DNA of 64,000 nucleotides, taken from the NCBI RefSeq assembly GCF_017912535.1, contig NZ_JAERQK010000001.1, positions 124,001 to 188,000 on the forward strand, written 5' to 3'. Below are positions 36,588 through 44,838 of this stretch, piece after piece. A program made the translations under genes and the position numbers. The stretch is from Motiliproteus sediminis (GTDB lineage Bacteria; Pseudomonadota; Gammaproteobacteria; Pseudomonadales; Balneatricaceae). The notes beneath the pieces were generated by a model. That model worked only from the letters and a program-made list of their open reading frames with translations, was not told the origin of the DNA and made no database searches. The first letter of the stretch is position 1, and every line of letters starts with the position of its first letter.

Positions 36588-37794
36588 GCACTGCAGCGGT
36601 GCGCGCATCATGGTGATTGAGGATGAAGCCGCGGTTCGCTTTAATCTGGTCAGCTACCTGGAAGACTGCGGTTTCCGGGTCGCCGAGTATGACGATGGCG
36701 ATACCGCACTAGCGGCGGTGGCCGTATCGCCCCCTGATCTGGTGCTGACCGATCTGTGGATGCCGGGCCTTAATGGTCAGGCGGTGGTCTCTGCGTTACA
36801 GCAGCGCTTTCCCGACCTGCCGGTGATCGTGGTGTCGGGCACCGGCGTGCTGAGTGATGCAGTGGAGGCGTTGCGCCGTGGGGCGTGGGATTTCGTCGCT
36901 AAGCCGATTGTTGATATGGCAGTGCTGGAACATGCCATCACCGCCGCGCTGGAGAAAGCCGGCCTGCGGCGCCAGAATCGGCGTTACCAGGCGCAGCTGG
37001 AGCAGGCTAATGCTGAACTGAGCGACTACCTGCAGCAGCTGGAACTGGATGCTGACGCTGGTCGGCAGATGCAGCAACAGCTGATGCCTGCGCCCCGCAG
37101 CCAACTGGGCGCATACAGTTTTGAACGCTGCCTGCTGCCGTCACTGCATTTGAGCGGAGATTTTGTTGATTATTTCGTAATTGATCCGCGTTACTGCGGC
37201 TTCTATCTGGCTGACGTTTCCGGCCACGGCGTGTCCTCGGCGCTGGTCACCGTGTTACTGCACAGTTATCTTCACCGCCTGCGAGACGCCTATCGGCTGG
37301 AGCGCGATGACACCCTGTTGGAACCAACTCGGGTGTTGGGTTCTCTTAATCACTATCTGCGTCAACAGGGTCTGGATAAGTACCTCACCATTTTTTACGG
37401 CGTTATCGATGGTGACAGCGGCGAGTTGCGCGGCTGCAACGGTGGCCAGTTGCCGGAACCGGTGTTCGCTGATGTCGAGGGAGACGCGGCGTTTCTGGCG
37501 GGAAGCAATCTGCCGGTGGGGTTGATGGATGAGGTCAGTTACGAGCCGGTGTCGCTCTGCTTTAATCGCGGTTCGTTGCTGCTCTGCTCTGATGGCGTGC
37601 TGGAACTGCTGCCGGAGGCGACCCTGTCTGCCAAACGACAGCGGTTGCTGGCGGTGGCGGCGTCGGCACCGCAAAGCGTGGAACAGGTACTGCAGCAGCT
37701 GGAGATCGAACCCGGCGAGCGTTACCCGGATGACGTGACCCTGCTGCTGATTCGCAACGAGGGTGGCCCCACGGCGACCAGGAGTCCGACATGA
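36580..37794 (+). CDS. Response regulator with PP2C-type (SpoIIE-like) phosphatase domain
   Basis: A 404-residue protein. The receiver (about 8-125) has Asp58 in TDLWMPG and the SGTG and AKP motifs. A linker helix follows and then a PPM/SpoIIE phosphatase with metal ligands in SGDFVDYF (about 193), ADVSGHG (about 211), CSDGVLE (about 336) and DDVTLL (about 384), so it looks catalytically intact. This matches the architecture of RssB/HsbR-like proteins, which dephosphorylate an STAS anti-sigma-factor antagonist. It lacks the C-terminal HATPase kinase found in HsbR. ATG 36580 overlaps the upstream stop by 8 bases. Confidence 0.92.
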   Translation: MTEHCSGARIMVIEDEAAVRFNLVSYLEDCGFRVAEYDDGDTALAAVAVSPPDLVLTDLWMPGLNGQAVVSALQQRFPDLPVIVVSGTGVLSDAVEALRRGAWDFVAKPIVDMAVLEHAITAALEKAGLRRQNRRYQAQLEQANAELSDYLQQLELDADAGRQMQQQLMPAPRSQLGAYSFERCLLPSLHLSGDFVDYFVIDPRYCGFYLADVSGHGVSSALVTVLLHSYLHRLRDAYRLERDDTLLEPTRVLGSLNHYLRQQGLDKYLTIFYGVIDGDSGELRGCNGGQLPEPVFADVEGDAAFLAGSNLPVGLMDEVSYEPVSLCFNRGSLLLCSDGVLELLPEATLSAKRQRLLAVAASAPQSVEQVLQQLEIEPGERYPDDVTLLLIRNEGGPTATRSPT

Positions 37795-38288
37795 GCGATG
37801 GAAGAATCGAGGTGGCCGAGCGCGATGGCGTGCATGTGGTGCGTTTGGTGGGGGATATCCGCTTTACGATCAGTCATGCCCTCAACCAGTGGCTCGATCA
37901 GGTGCTGGCCGACCCTGATACCGGGCAGATTCTGATCGATATGACGCCTACCACGGCGATCGACAGTACCAATCTGGGTGTGTTGGCGCGCATCGCCCGC
38001 CATGCCCGCGAACAGGGCCAGCCGGCGCCGGTGATCGTGGTGCCCGACCCAAGTCTGATCGAACTGCTACGCTGTATCTGTTTTGATCAACTGTTCACCC
38101 TGCTGGATTCGGCCGACTACAGCGCCGGCCGTCTGACCGAACTGCTCCCCGTTGAAGCTGACGAAGCGTCCACCCTGGCGCTGGTGCTGGAGGCTCACCA
38201 GCGTCTGAGCGCTATCGATCAGCGTAACCGGGACAGCTTTGAAGAGCTGATCTCGCTGTTGACGCAGCAGGCGCAGAACACCGATTAG
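37791..38288 (+). CDS. STAS-domain anti-sigma-factor antagonist
   Basis: A 165-residue protein whose first ~105 residues are an STAS domain, with the phosphorylatable Ser in AIDSTNLG (Ser59) as in SpoIIAA/RsbV. About 55 residues of helical extension follow. It overlaps the phosphatase gene by 4 bases and is the natural substrate of that phosphatase. In Pseudomonas the RssB/RssC pair is similar; here the corresponding anti-sigma kinase is absent from the operon. Confidence 0.92.
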   Translation: MSDGRIEVAERDGVHVVRLVGDIRFTISHALNQWLDQVLADPDTGQILIDMTPTTAIDSTNLGVLARIARHAREQGQPAPVIVVPDPSLIELLRCICFDQLFTLLDSADYSAGRLTELLPVEADEASTLALVLEAHQRLSAIDQRNRDSFEELISLLTQQAQNTD

Positions 38289-38341
38289 GTCGCCGTTGTC
38301 GTTGCATCTGTTGCGAGGCGTCGTTGCCGAGGAGGCCGGCC

Positions 38342-39256
38342 ATGAGTAATTTGATTGAGGATTCCACCCCCGATTGCTGTACCGAGCAACCCTGCGCCGC
38401 CGTCGAACGCATCATCAAACCACGGACCAAGGATCTGGATGGCTTCTCGGTACGGCGGGTGTTACCGACCCAGCAGCAACGGATGGTGGGTCCCTGGGTG
38501 TTTTTTGATCATCTGGGGCCGGTCGAGTTCAAGGCTGGCAGCGGCATCGATGTACGTCCCCATCCGCATATCAATCTGGCCACGGTGACTTATCTGTTTG
38601 AGGGTGAAATTCTGCATCGTGACAGCCTCGGCTCTGAGGTGGCGATTCGACCTGGTGATATCAACCTGATGGTAGCGGGGCGCGGAATTACCCATTCGGA
38701 GCGCGAATCGATTAGCGTCCGTAACCACCGTCATCGCCTGCACGCGCTGCAGCTCTGGCTCGCACTGCCGGAAGCGGACGAAGAGTGCGAGCCCGCGTTT
38801 CACCATTACCCCAAAGCGGATATCCCGGTGCTGGATCAGGGCGGGGTGCCGGTGCGGGTGATGATGGGGAGTGCGTACGGGGTGACCTCGCCGGTGCGCA
38901 CCTTTGCCGACACCCTGTATCTGGAAGCGCGCCTTACCGCGGGGCAGGGGCTGCAGCTGCCCCCGGCCGAAGCGCGGGCGTTGTATCTGGTCAGCGGTTC
39001 GGTGAGGGTGGATGGCCAACGGATCGATCGCCACGACATGGCGGTGCTGGCCGTCGGTGCGGAGGTCCGGTTACAAGCAGAAGCAGATAGCCGGGTGGTG
39101 TTGATCGGCGGGGACCAGCTGCCACCACGGCAGATGTTCTGGAATTTTGTCTCCAGCCGGGCCGAGCGAATTGAAGCGGCCAAGGCCGACTGGCAAGAGG
39201 GCCGCTTTGCCGCAGTGGTGGGGGATGAGCAGGAGTATATCCCGCTGCCGGAATAA
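38342..39256 (+). CDS. Pirin family protein
   Basis: A 304-residue bicupin. The N-terminal cupin has HPHINLATVTYLFEGEILHRDSLG, with His/His/Glu metal ligands, and the family motif VGPWVFFDHLGP; HSERE follows. Bacterial pirins are quercetinase-like dioxygenases or redox-linked regulators of central metabolism. ATG 38342 has GAGGAGG upstream. It is 53 bp downstream of the STAS gene on the same strand, so it may be part of the same transcript. Confidence 0.95.
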   Translation: MSNLIEDSTPDCCTEQPCAAVERIIKPRTKDLDGFSVRRVLPTQQQRMVGPWVFFDHLGPVEFKAGSGIDVRPHPHINLATVTYLFEGEILHRDSLGSEVAIRPGDINLMVAGRGITHSERESISVRNHRHRLHALQLWLALPEADEECEPAFHHYPKADIPVLDQGGVPVRVMMGSAYGVTSPVRTFADTLYLEARLTAGQGLQLPPAEARALYLVSGSVRVDGQRIDRHDMAVLAVGAEVRLQAEADSRVVLIGGDQLPPRQMFWNFVSSRAERIEAAKADWQEGRFAAVVGDEQEYIPLPE

Positions 39257-39397
39257 CCGCCGGCGACGGCTGTTGGTATCACGATGCGCGTTACCCAATT
39301 CATACGGGTGTAAGAAACCTGTGACATAACGAACCGAGAGCTCCTGCGTTGCACACTGCGGTGCATGCTGGGGCAGAGTTTAAGTAAGGAGCGAATT

Positions 39398-39811
39398 ATG
39401 TCGATCGATATCTGTGTCTTTACACGTCCGGACCGCGTACCCGCCCGCAATGACTGGCAGCGCTGCATTGATGAAGCCGGCTTTCCCCAGCAGCTTGATG
39501 CGGAGTTCGACGTTGCCCGGCACGAGGGCTACGTGCCCTGTCGGGTCGAGGAGAGCGAGATCGGCTTTGAGTATGAGGTGCAGCCGCTGGATGAAACCCT
39601 GTTCCCCGCCGATTTACGTCAGTTGTTTGAGCCGGAAACCGTCTGTGTACGGCTGTCGGTGCCGGTGGGCAGCCCCAAAGAGCGGGTCGCCTCGGCGATG
39701 ATGGCGGCCTCGGCGCTGGCTCGCAGCAGCGGCGGACGGATGTGGCGCGACAGCGGCTTTATCGATGTGCCTGACCCAGTGGAGTGGGTGCGCGGCTGGA
39801 TCAGCTCCTAG
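39398..39811 (+). CDS. Hypothetical protein ending inside a repeat element
   Basis: A 137-residue soluble acidic protein, e.g. MSIDICVFTRPDRVPARNDW, a RVEESEIGFEYEVQPLDETL stretch and SSGGRMWRDSGFIDVPDP. ATG 39398 follows TAAGGAG. Its TAG (39809-39811) lies in the left terminal repeat of the element at 39808-39976, so the original C-terminus may have been changed by the insertion, or the element inserted just after the natural stop. No family recognised. Confidence 0.7.
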   Translation: MSIDICVFTRPDRVPARNDWQRCIDEAGFPQQLDAEFDVARHEGYVPCRVEESEIGFEYEVQPLDETLFPADLRQLFEPETVCVRLSVPVGSPKERVASAMMAASALARSSGGRMWRDSGFIDVPDPVEWVRGWISS

Positions 39812-39976
39812 CAGCCTGTCGGACTTAACACTGATCTACTGCGGGAAAGCCGATTCTGGCCATTTTTTGTTCTCTTCTTCGTTAAATAGAACCACTATTC
39901 GCCTCAGAAGAGTCCAAAAACTGCCTCAGAACGCTCTTTCCCTCGCTACGATCGGTCAAGCCCGACAGCCTGCTAG
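39808..39976. mobile_element. 169-bp MITE-like element with terminal inverted repeats
   Basis: The ends are CTAGCAGCCTGTCGGACTT (39808-39826) and the near-complement of CTAGCAGGCTGTCGGGCTT (39958-39976), 17/19 matching. CTAG at both ends could instead be a 4-bp target duplication around a 15-bp inverted repeat. It has no transposase, so it would be mobilised in trans. Very similar blocks occur between genes in other gammaproteobacteria, from memory rather than a search. The minus-strand part runs in frame with the RND permease gene. Confidence 0.7.
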
Positions 39977-42900
39977 CGCCAGCGCTAGACCCACAACACA
40001 GTTCCGGCTGTTCAGCCCCGCTCGGTTCGAGTGACTGGTCGGCATCGTCGCGGCTGGTTGCAGGTGTAAGCAACCGGTACAACACCGGAATCAAGAACAG
40101 GCTCACCAGAGTCGACAGTAACAAGCCGGCGATGATCACGATCCCCATCGGTGTCCACAGGGTCGAACCGCTCAGGGTCAGGGGCAGCAGCCCGGCCATG
40201 GTGGTGACGCTGGTGAGCAGAATCGGTGTCATTCGCGCCGTCGCGCTGGTGCGGATAGCTGTGTCCAGGCTGGCACCGCCAAATCGCTGGTGGTTGGCGC
40301 TGTCGACCAGGATGATGGCATTGTTGACCACGATCCCCACCAGCGAGGTGAGGCCGATAAAGGCGGTGAACGAAAAGGTGTAGCCGCTGAGGTAGAGGCC
40401 GAAGAACGCGCCGGTGGCGGCGAAGGGGATGCTCATCAGCACGATCAGTGGCTGGCGGAAAGAGCGGAACTGCACCACCAGCACCGTAAAGATGCCCAGC
40501 AGCGCCACGATCAGCGACTGGGCCATGCCGCCGAACGACTCTTTGCGACTTTCCTGCTCACCGCCTAAGGCAAAGCGAACCCCGGCCGGGAGCGGCATCT
40601 CGGCCAGTTGGGTAGCGATTCGGTTGGTCAGTTGTTCGGTGTTGAAGCCGGAGCGAACGTCGGCGGTTACCCGCGCCATCCGTTCCATGTTGTGGTGCTG
40701 CAGCCGGGGCAGGTTGCTTTCCAGAGTGACCTGCGCGATCTGATTGAAGGGAACCATGGCGCCGGCGGCACTTTTCAGCTTCAGGCTTTGCAGATGCTCC
40801 AGGGTTGGCTGTTGACCATAGGCCGACCGCAGGGTGATGGCGTAGTCATCTCCCTGGGCGTCGCGATAGCGGCCCAGCGGCAATCCCACCAGGACAGCCC
40901 TTGCGTTGCGATCGATCTTGTCCAGGGGGATGCCCAGTAGCGCTGCCTTGTCGCGGTTGATAGCCACCCGCAGGTCGATCTGGTCCTTGCCGATCGGATT
41001 GTTGATGTTGACCGTGCCCGTCGTCTCGGCCACCAGACGCTCTACCTGCAGCGACGCCGCGCGCAGGGTTTCCCAGTTCTCGCCCAGTAGACGCACCGAG
41101 ATCGGGGCCTCTGTCGGTGGCCCCTGTTGCAGTTCCTTGATGCGGATCTCGACGCCGGGGTAGTGGTTGAGCTGTTCGCGCAGCTGCTCTACCAGCGGCT
41201 CTACTCGTGCCAGATCAGCGTCGGTGAGGGTGACGAACAGCTGGGCAAAATTGGCCTTCTGTCTGCCGGGGCGGACGTTGTAGTAGATGCGCGGATTGCC
41301 ACGGCCAACGTTCACCGCCACGTGGCTCACCAGCGGTTGCTGTTGTAGTTCGGCTGCCACCTCATCGGCGATCTTCTGCGTACGGTAGAAGCTGGCGCCG
41401 TCGGCGAGCTCAAGATTGACCAGCAGCATCGGCTTTTCCGCCTTGGGAAACAGGCTGACCCCGATCTTGGGAAACAGCGACACGGCAGCGACGAACAACA
41501 GCAGTGCGGCAACGATCACCAGCCAGGGGTGGCGTAGACTCCAACCCAAGCTGCGCAGGTAGGGACCGTCAGCAAAGTGGTTCAAACCACGCTGGATAGC
41601 GGTTGGCGAATGAGATCGGCGGGCCATTCGGCGGGCCATCAGCGGGGTCAGGGTCAGCGCCACCAATAACGAAGCCAGCAGGGTGAGGATCACCGATACC
41701 GGCATTGAACGGATAAAGGTGCCGGAGCCGTTCTGCATCATCAGCATCGGGATGAACGCCAGCACCGTGGTCAGGGTGCCACTGACGATGGCGGTGGCGA
41801 CCTGGCGGCTGCCGCGCCGCGCTGCTTGTTCGGCATCGAGGCCGCCGTTGCGCAGCCGGAGGATGTTTTCTGTCACCACAATAGCGTTATCTACCAGCAA
41901 TCCCAGCGCGATCACCAGGCCGACGATGGACATCTGCTGCAGCCCGAAACCGCTGAGGTCAAGCCAGCCGATGGCGATGAAGATCGATACCGGGATGGCC
42001 GCGATCACCACCACGCTGGGGCGTCGCCCCAGCACCAGCAGCGAGGTGAGTGCCACCAGTAGCAGACCCTGCAGCAGGTTGGTGAAGAAACCGTTGACCC
42101 GTTCGGCCACGCTGTCGCGCTGTTCCGTGATCCGGTGAAGGGTGATTTCCGGCGGCAGGCGATAATCGGCCAGCACCCGGTCGATGGCGTCGGTGAGCTC
42201 GAAAATGTTGCTGCCGGCGCGTTGGATCACGTTGAGAAAGACGGCGTCCTGACCAGCGAAGCGGGCGCGATAACCGGGCAGACCCTCGCCGTAGGTAACG
42301 GTGGCCAAGTCGCGCAGGAACAGCGGGTGGCCGTTGCGTGTGCCGATGACGCTGTCTTCGATCTGGCTGAGATTGGCGAAGTCGCCGCTGGTCCGCACCG
42401 TAAGGCGCTGGTCGCCCACGGTGGTGTGGCCACCGGGAATATTATGCCCGGCGCTTTGGATCACCGACAGCACCTCGTCCAACTCCAGCTCCAGCGCAAA
42501 CAGCTTGGCCGGATCAAGGGTGATCTGAACCTCCAGCTCGGGCATCGCTTCCAGGTCGACGCGTTTGACGCCGGCCACCCTCTCCAGCCGTTGTTCCAGT
42601 TGTTCGGCCACCGGGCGCAGCTGGCGATAGTCGCCGTAACGGTGGCTGAGTGCCAGCTGCAGGATGCCGACATCACTGGGGGAGACGTTACGCACTTCAA
42701 GCTTGCTGATGTTGGCGGGCAAGCGGTCACGAATGCGATTGATGGCACTGGCGACGTCGTCCTCCTTGTCGTCAGGGTCGCTGCCGTAGAGAAACTCGAC
42801 CTCCATCAGCATCATGCCGTCTTCAATGTCGGTCTTGATGGTCTTGAGATCGTCGAGTTCGTTGAGCTCTGCTTCGATCGGGTCAACTACCAGGTCTTCC

Positions 42901-43076
42901 AGGTCGGCCGGATTGGTGCCGGGGCTGACCAGCGTGACCATGACGTTGGGAAAGTCGAACATCGGGTCTTCCGACCGCGGCATGGTCAGAAACGCGACCA
43001 GTCCCAGCAATACCAGAATCAAGCTGAGCAGCAGGGTCAGGTGGTGGTGGCGAAGGGCGTAGCCGGGTAGTCGCAT
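39882..43076 (-). CDS. RND efflux permease (AcrB/HAE1-like)
   Basis: A 1064-residue inner-membrane pump with 12 predicted segments, two large periplasmic loops and the charged TM4 region GLLVDNAIVVTENILR, typical of proton-driven multidrug or related RND permeases. About 30 C-terminal residues, SRLSGLTDRSEGK onward, are encoded by the repeat element at 39808-39976, so the pump tail is probably not native. The gene follows the adaptor gene with a 23-bp gap. Substrate unknown. An outer-membrane TolC-type partner is not in the window. Confidence 0.92.
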   Translation of the reverse strand: MRLPGYALRHHHLTLLLSLILVLLGLVAFLTMPRSEDPMFDFPNVMVTLVSPGTNPADLEDLVVDPIEAELNELDDLKTIKTDIEDGMMLMEVEFLYGSDPDDKEDDVASAINRIRDRLPANISKLEVRNVSPSDVGILQLALSHRYGDYRQLRPVAEQLEQRLERVAGVKRVDLEAMPELEVQITLDPAKLFALELELDEVLSVIQSAGHNIPGGHTTVGDQRLTVRTSGDFANLSQIEDSVIGTRNGHPLFLRDLATVTYGEGLPGYRARFAGQDAVFLNVIQRAGSNIFELTDAIDRVLADYRLPPEITLHRITEQRDSVAERVNGFFTNLLQGLLLVALTSLLVLGRRPSVVVIAAIPVSIFIAIGWLDLSGFGLQQMSIVGLVIALGLLVDNAIVVTENILRLRNGGLDAEQAARRGSRQVATAIVSGTLTTVLAFIPMLMMQNGSGTFIRSMPVSVILTLLASLLVALTLTPLMARRMARRSHSPTAIQRGLNHFADGPYLRSLGWSLRHPWLVIVAALLLFVAAVSLFPKIGVSLFPKAEKPMLLVNLELADGASFYRTQKIADEVAAELQQQPLVSHVAVNVGRGNPRIYYNVRPGRQKANFAQLFVTLTDADLARVEPLVEQLREQLNHYPGVEIRIKELQQGPPTEAPISVRLLGENWETLRAASLQVERLVAETTGTVNINNPIGKDQIDLRVAINRDKAALLGIPLDKIDRNARAVLVGLPLGRYRDAQGDDYAITLRSAYGQQPTLEHLQSLKLKSAAGAMVPFNQIAQVTLESNLPRLQHHNMERMARVTADVRSGFNTEQLTNRIATQLAEMPLPAGVRFALGGEQESRKESFGGMAQSLIVALLGIFTVLVVQFRSFRQPLIVLMSIPFAATGAFFGLYLSGYTFSFTAFIGLTSLVGIVVNNAIILVDSANHQRFGGASLDTAIRTSATARMTPILLTSVTTMAGLLPLTLSGSTLWTPMGIVIIAGLLLSTLVSLFLIPVLYRLLTPATSRDDADQSLEPSGAEQPELCCGSSAGASRLSGLTDRSEGKSVLRQFLDSSEANSGSI

Positions 43077-43099
43077 GACAGTCTCCGAGGATTGGCGTG

Positions 43100-44104
43100 T
43101 CAGGGCAGGGTGCGCACCTCGGCGCCCTGGAACAGCAGTGAGCCACCGCGTGTCACCACGCGACTGCTGGCTTCAGGACCCGGATAGATCAAGACGTCGT
43201 TACCGGCAATCCAGGCGATCCGCACATCAGCCTTGCGGGCGCGGTCATGCTGGTCCAACAGAAAAATTTCGGCGTCCTGGCCGCGGGCGCGTACCAGAGC
43301 AGTCAGCGGCAGTTGCGCCAGCCGAGTGGTGGCGCGGGGGCGCAACGTGGCGTGGGCGATCAGGCCGCTGTGGAGCCGGGGCGGTTGCACCAGCTCAACC
43401 TCGACTTCGAAGGTGAGAGAGGCTGGATCCGCTTTTCCTGCGATGGTGCGCACCCGCCCGTCGAACAGCTGGTCGGGGTAAGCGTCCATACGAATCGTGG
43501 CCGGGTCGCCAACACTGAGACGAACCACGTCAACATCGGCCACCCGCAGCTTGACGACCCAACCCTGGTTCGCATCGGCGAAGCGCACCACCGGCTGCCC
43601 GGCGGGTACCACTTGTTGCGCCTCAGCCAGCCGCTCCAGTATGCGACCGTTGGCCGGCGCCCTCAGCTCCGCGTGCCGGCGATTGAAACTTGCCACCCGC
43701 AGGTCCGCGCGAGCGACGTCGAACGCTGTCTGTGCCAGTTGCAGTTGTTCGTCGGAGGCCAGTTGCTTGTGACGCAGTTGCTGTATTCGCTGCACCTGAC
43801 GACGCGCGTCGGCTTCCAGAGTTCGGGCGCGGGCGAGCATGGCGTCCAGCCGTTCCAGATCGAGACGCGCGATCAGTTGCCCCTTGGCAACTACCTCTCC
43901 AGCCTCAACCGCCACCCGGTCGATCAGTCCGGCGGAGTTGAATGCCAGCGGCAGCTCCGCCACCGGCTCGACACGACCACTGCTGCGTACCTCTTTGGAA
44001 AGGGCCTCATAGCGGATCTCGGTGACCTCTACCGGGGTGGGCCCGGCGGCGAAGGCCTGCATGGTTGATAGCAGTAAGCCGATGCCTGACAGGATGCGGG
44101 TCAT
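43100..44104 (-). CDS. RND periplasmic adaptor (membrane-fusion protein)
   Basis: A 334-residue secreted adaptor. A signal peptide (MTRILSGIGLLLSTMQAFA) precedes an HlyD-type barrel-sandwich (VEAGEVVAKGQLIARLD), an alpha-hairpin of two helices (about 80-140) and a beta-barrel domain. No lipobox is seen, so it is periplasmic rather than lipidated. It is shorter than AcrA. It is the first gene of the permease operon, downstream of the promoter at 44133-44161 and under the same operators. Confidence 0.92.
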   Translation of the reverse strand: MTRILSGIGLLLSTMQAFAAGPTPVEVTEIRYEALSKEVRSSGRVEPVAELPLAFNSAGLIDRVAVEAGEVVAKGQLIARLDLERLDAMLARARTLEADARRQVQRIQQLRHKQLASDEQLQLAQTAFDVARADLRVASFNRRHAELRAPANGRILERLAEAQQVVPAGQPVVRFADANQGWVVKLRVADVDVVRLSVGDPATIRMDAYPDQLFDGRVRTIAGKADPASLTFEVEVELVQPPRLHSGLIAHATLRPRATTRLAQLPLTALVRARGQDAEIFLLDQHDRARKADVRIAWIAGNDVLIYPGPEASSRVVTRGGSLLFQGAEVRTLP

Positions 44105-44115
44105 GGGGTGCTCCT

Positions 44116-44164
44116 ATGTTTGCACTGTAAACATGCTAGGCTTCCATGTTAGCATTGTCAACAT
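44116..44164 (-). promoter_or_regulatory. Promoter of the efflux operon with two repressor operators
   Basis: Minus-strand promoter: -35 TTGACA (44156-44161) and -10 TAGCAT (44133-44138) with a 17-bp spacer. Two similar 19-bp palindromes overlap it: ATGTTTGCACTGTAAACAT (44116-44134) and ATGTTAGCATTGTCAACAT (44146-44164), 30 bp centre to centre. They cover the -10 and -35 respectively, as expected for repression by the divergent TetR gene. Confidence 0.82.
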
Positions 44165-44214
44165 ATGTTTCAGCCTTGCTAGGAGGCTTGACCAAGTTGT
44201 GTGAAAATCACCCC

Positions 44215-44826
44215 ATGAGCGACGACAAGAACAGTTACCACCACGGCGACCTGCGTAACGCGCTGCTGCAGGCAGCCGCGCAACAGATTCGTGAGCAGGG
44301 GGTTGATAAGCTCAGCCTGCGAGCGGTGGCTCGCGCGGCTGGCGTTTCCGCCACGGCGCCTTACCGCCACTTTGAGGACAAGAATCGGTTGCTGGTGGCG
44401 TTGGCGGTGGAGGGATATCAGCAGTTGCGCGAGGAAACCGCGGCGGCGGTGGATCCGACCCAAAGCGCGGCGGAGGGGTTGATCGCGGTAGGGCTGGCTT
44501 ATATCGAGTTTGCCCTGCGACGGCCGGAACGTTACAAGCTGATTTTCGGGCCGGTGATTCATGAGCGCCAGGCCTACCCGGAGCTACAGGAGAGCGGCTT
44601 TGCCGCGTTGCAAGTGGTGGTCGCGCTGGCGGAACGGGGAATCGCCAGCGATGAATTTGTCGATACCGATCCGTTCCTGATTGCTAACAGCTGTTGGGCC
44701 AAGGTGCATGGTATTGCGTCGCTGGCGATTGACGGCTTTTACGACTGCGCGCCGATCCCGTCGCAGCAGCAGTTCTTTCGCGAGTTGTTGCTGCTGCAAC
44801 TCACCGGCGTGGTGCGGAGCAAATAG
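44215..44826 (+). CDS. TetR-family repressor, probably of the efflux operon
   Basis: A 203-residue TetR/AcrR protein. The N-terminal HTH is in LSLRAVARAAGVSATAPYRHFEDKNRLL; the remaining residues are the helical ligand domain, including a TetR_C_33-like part. The divergent position next to the efflux adaptor, with two operator palindromes between them, suggests it represses both directions. ATG 44215 gives the family start; an upstream in-frame ATG would read through an operator. Confidence 0.92.
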   Translation: MSDDKNSYHHGDLRNALLQAAAQQIREQGVDKLSLRAVARAAGVSATAPYRHFEDKNRLLVALAVEGYQQLREETAAAVDPTQSAAEGLIAVGLAYIEFALRRPERYKLIFGPVIHERQAYPELQESGFAALQVVVALAERGIASDEFVDTDPFLIANSCWAKVHGIASLAIDGFYDCAPIPSQQQFFRELLLLQLTGVVRSK

Positions 44827-44838
44827 GGCGACGGCGGA

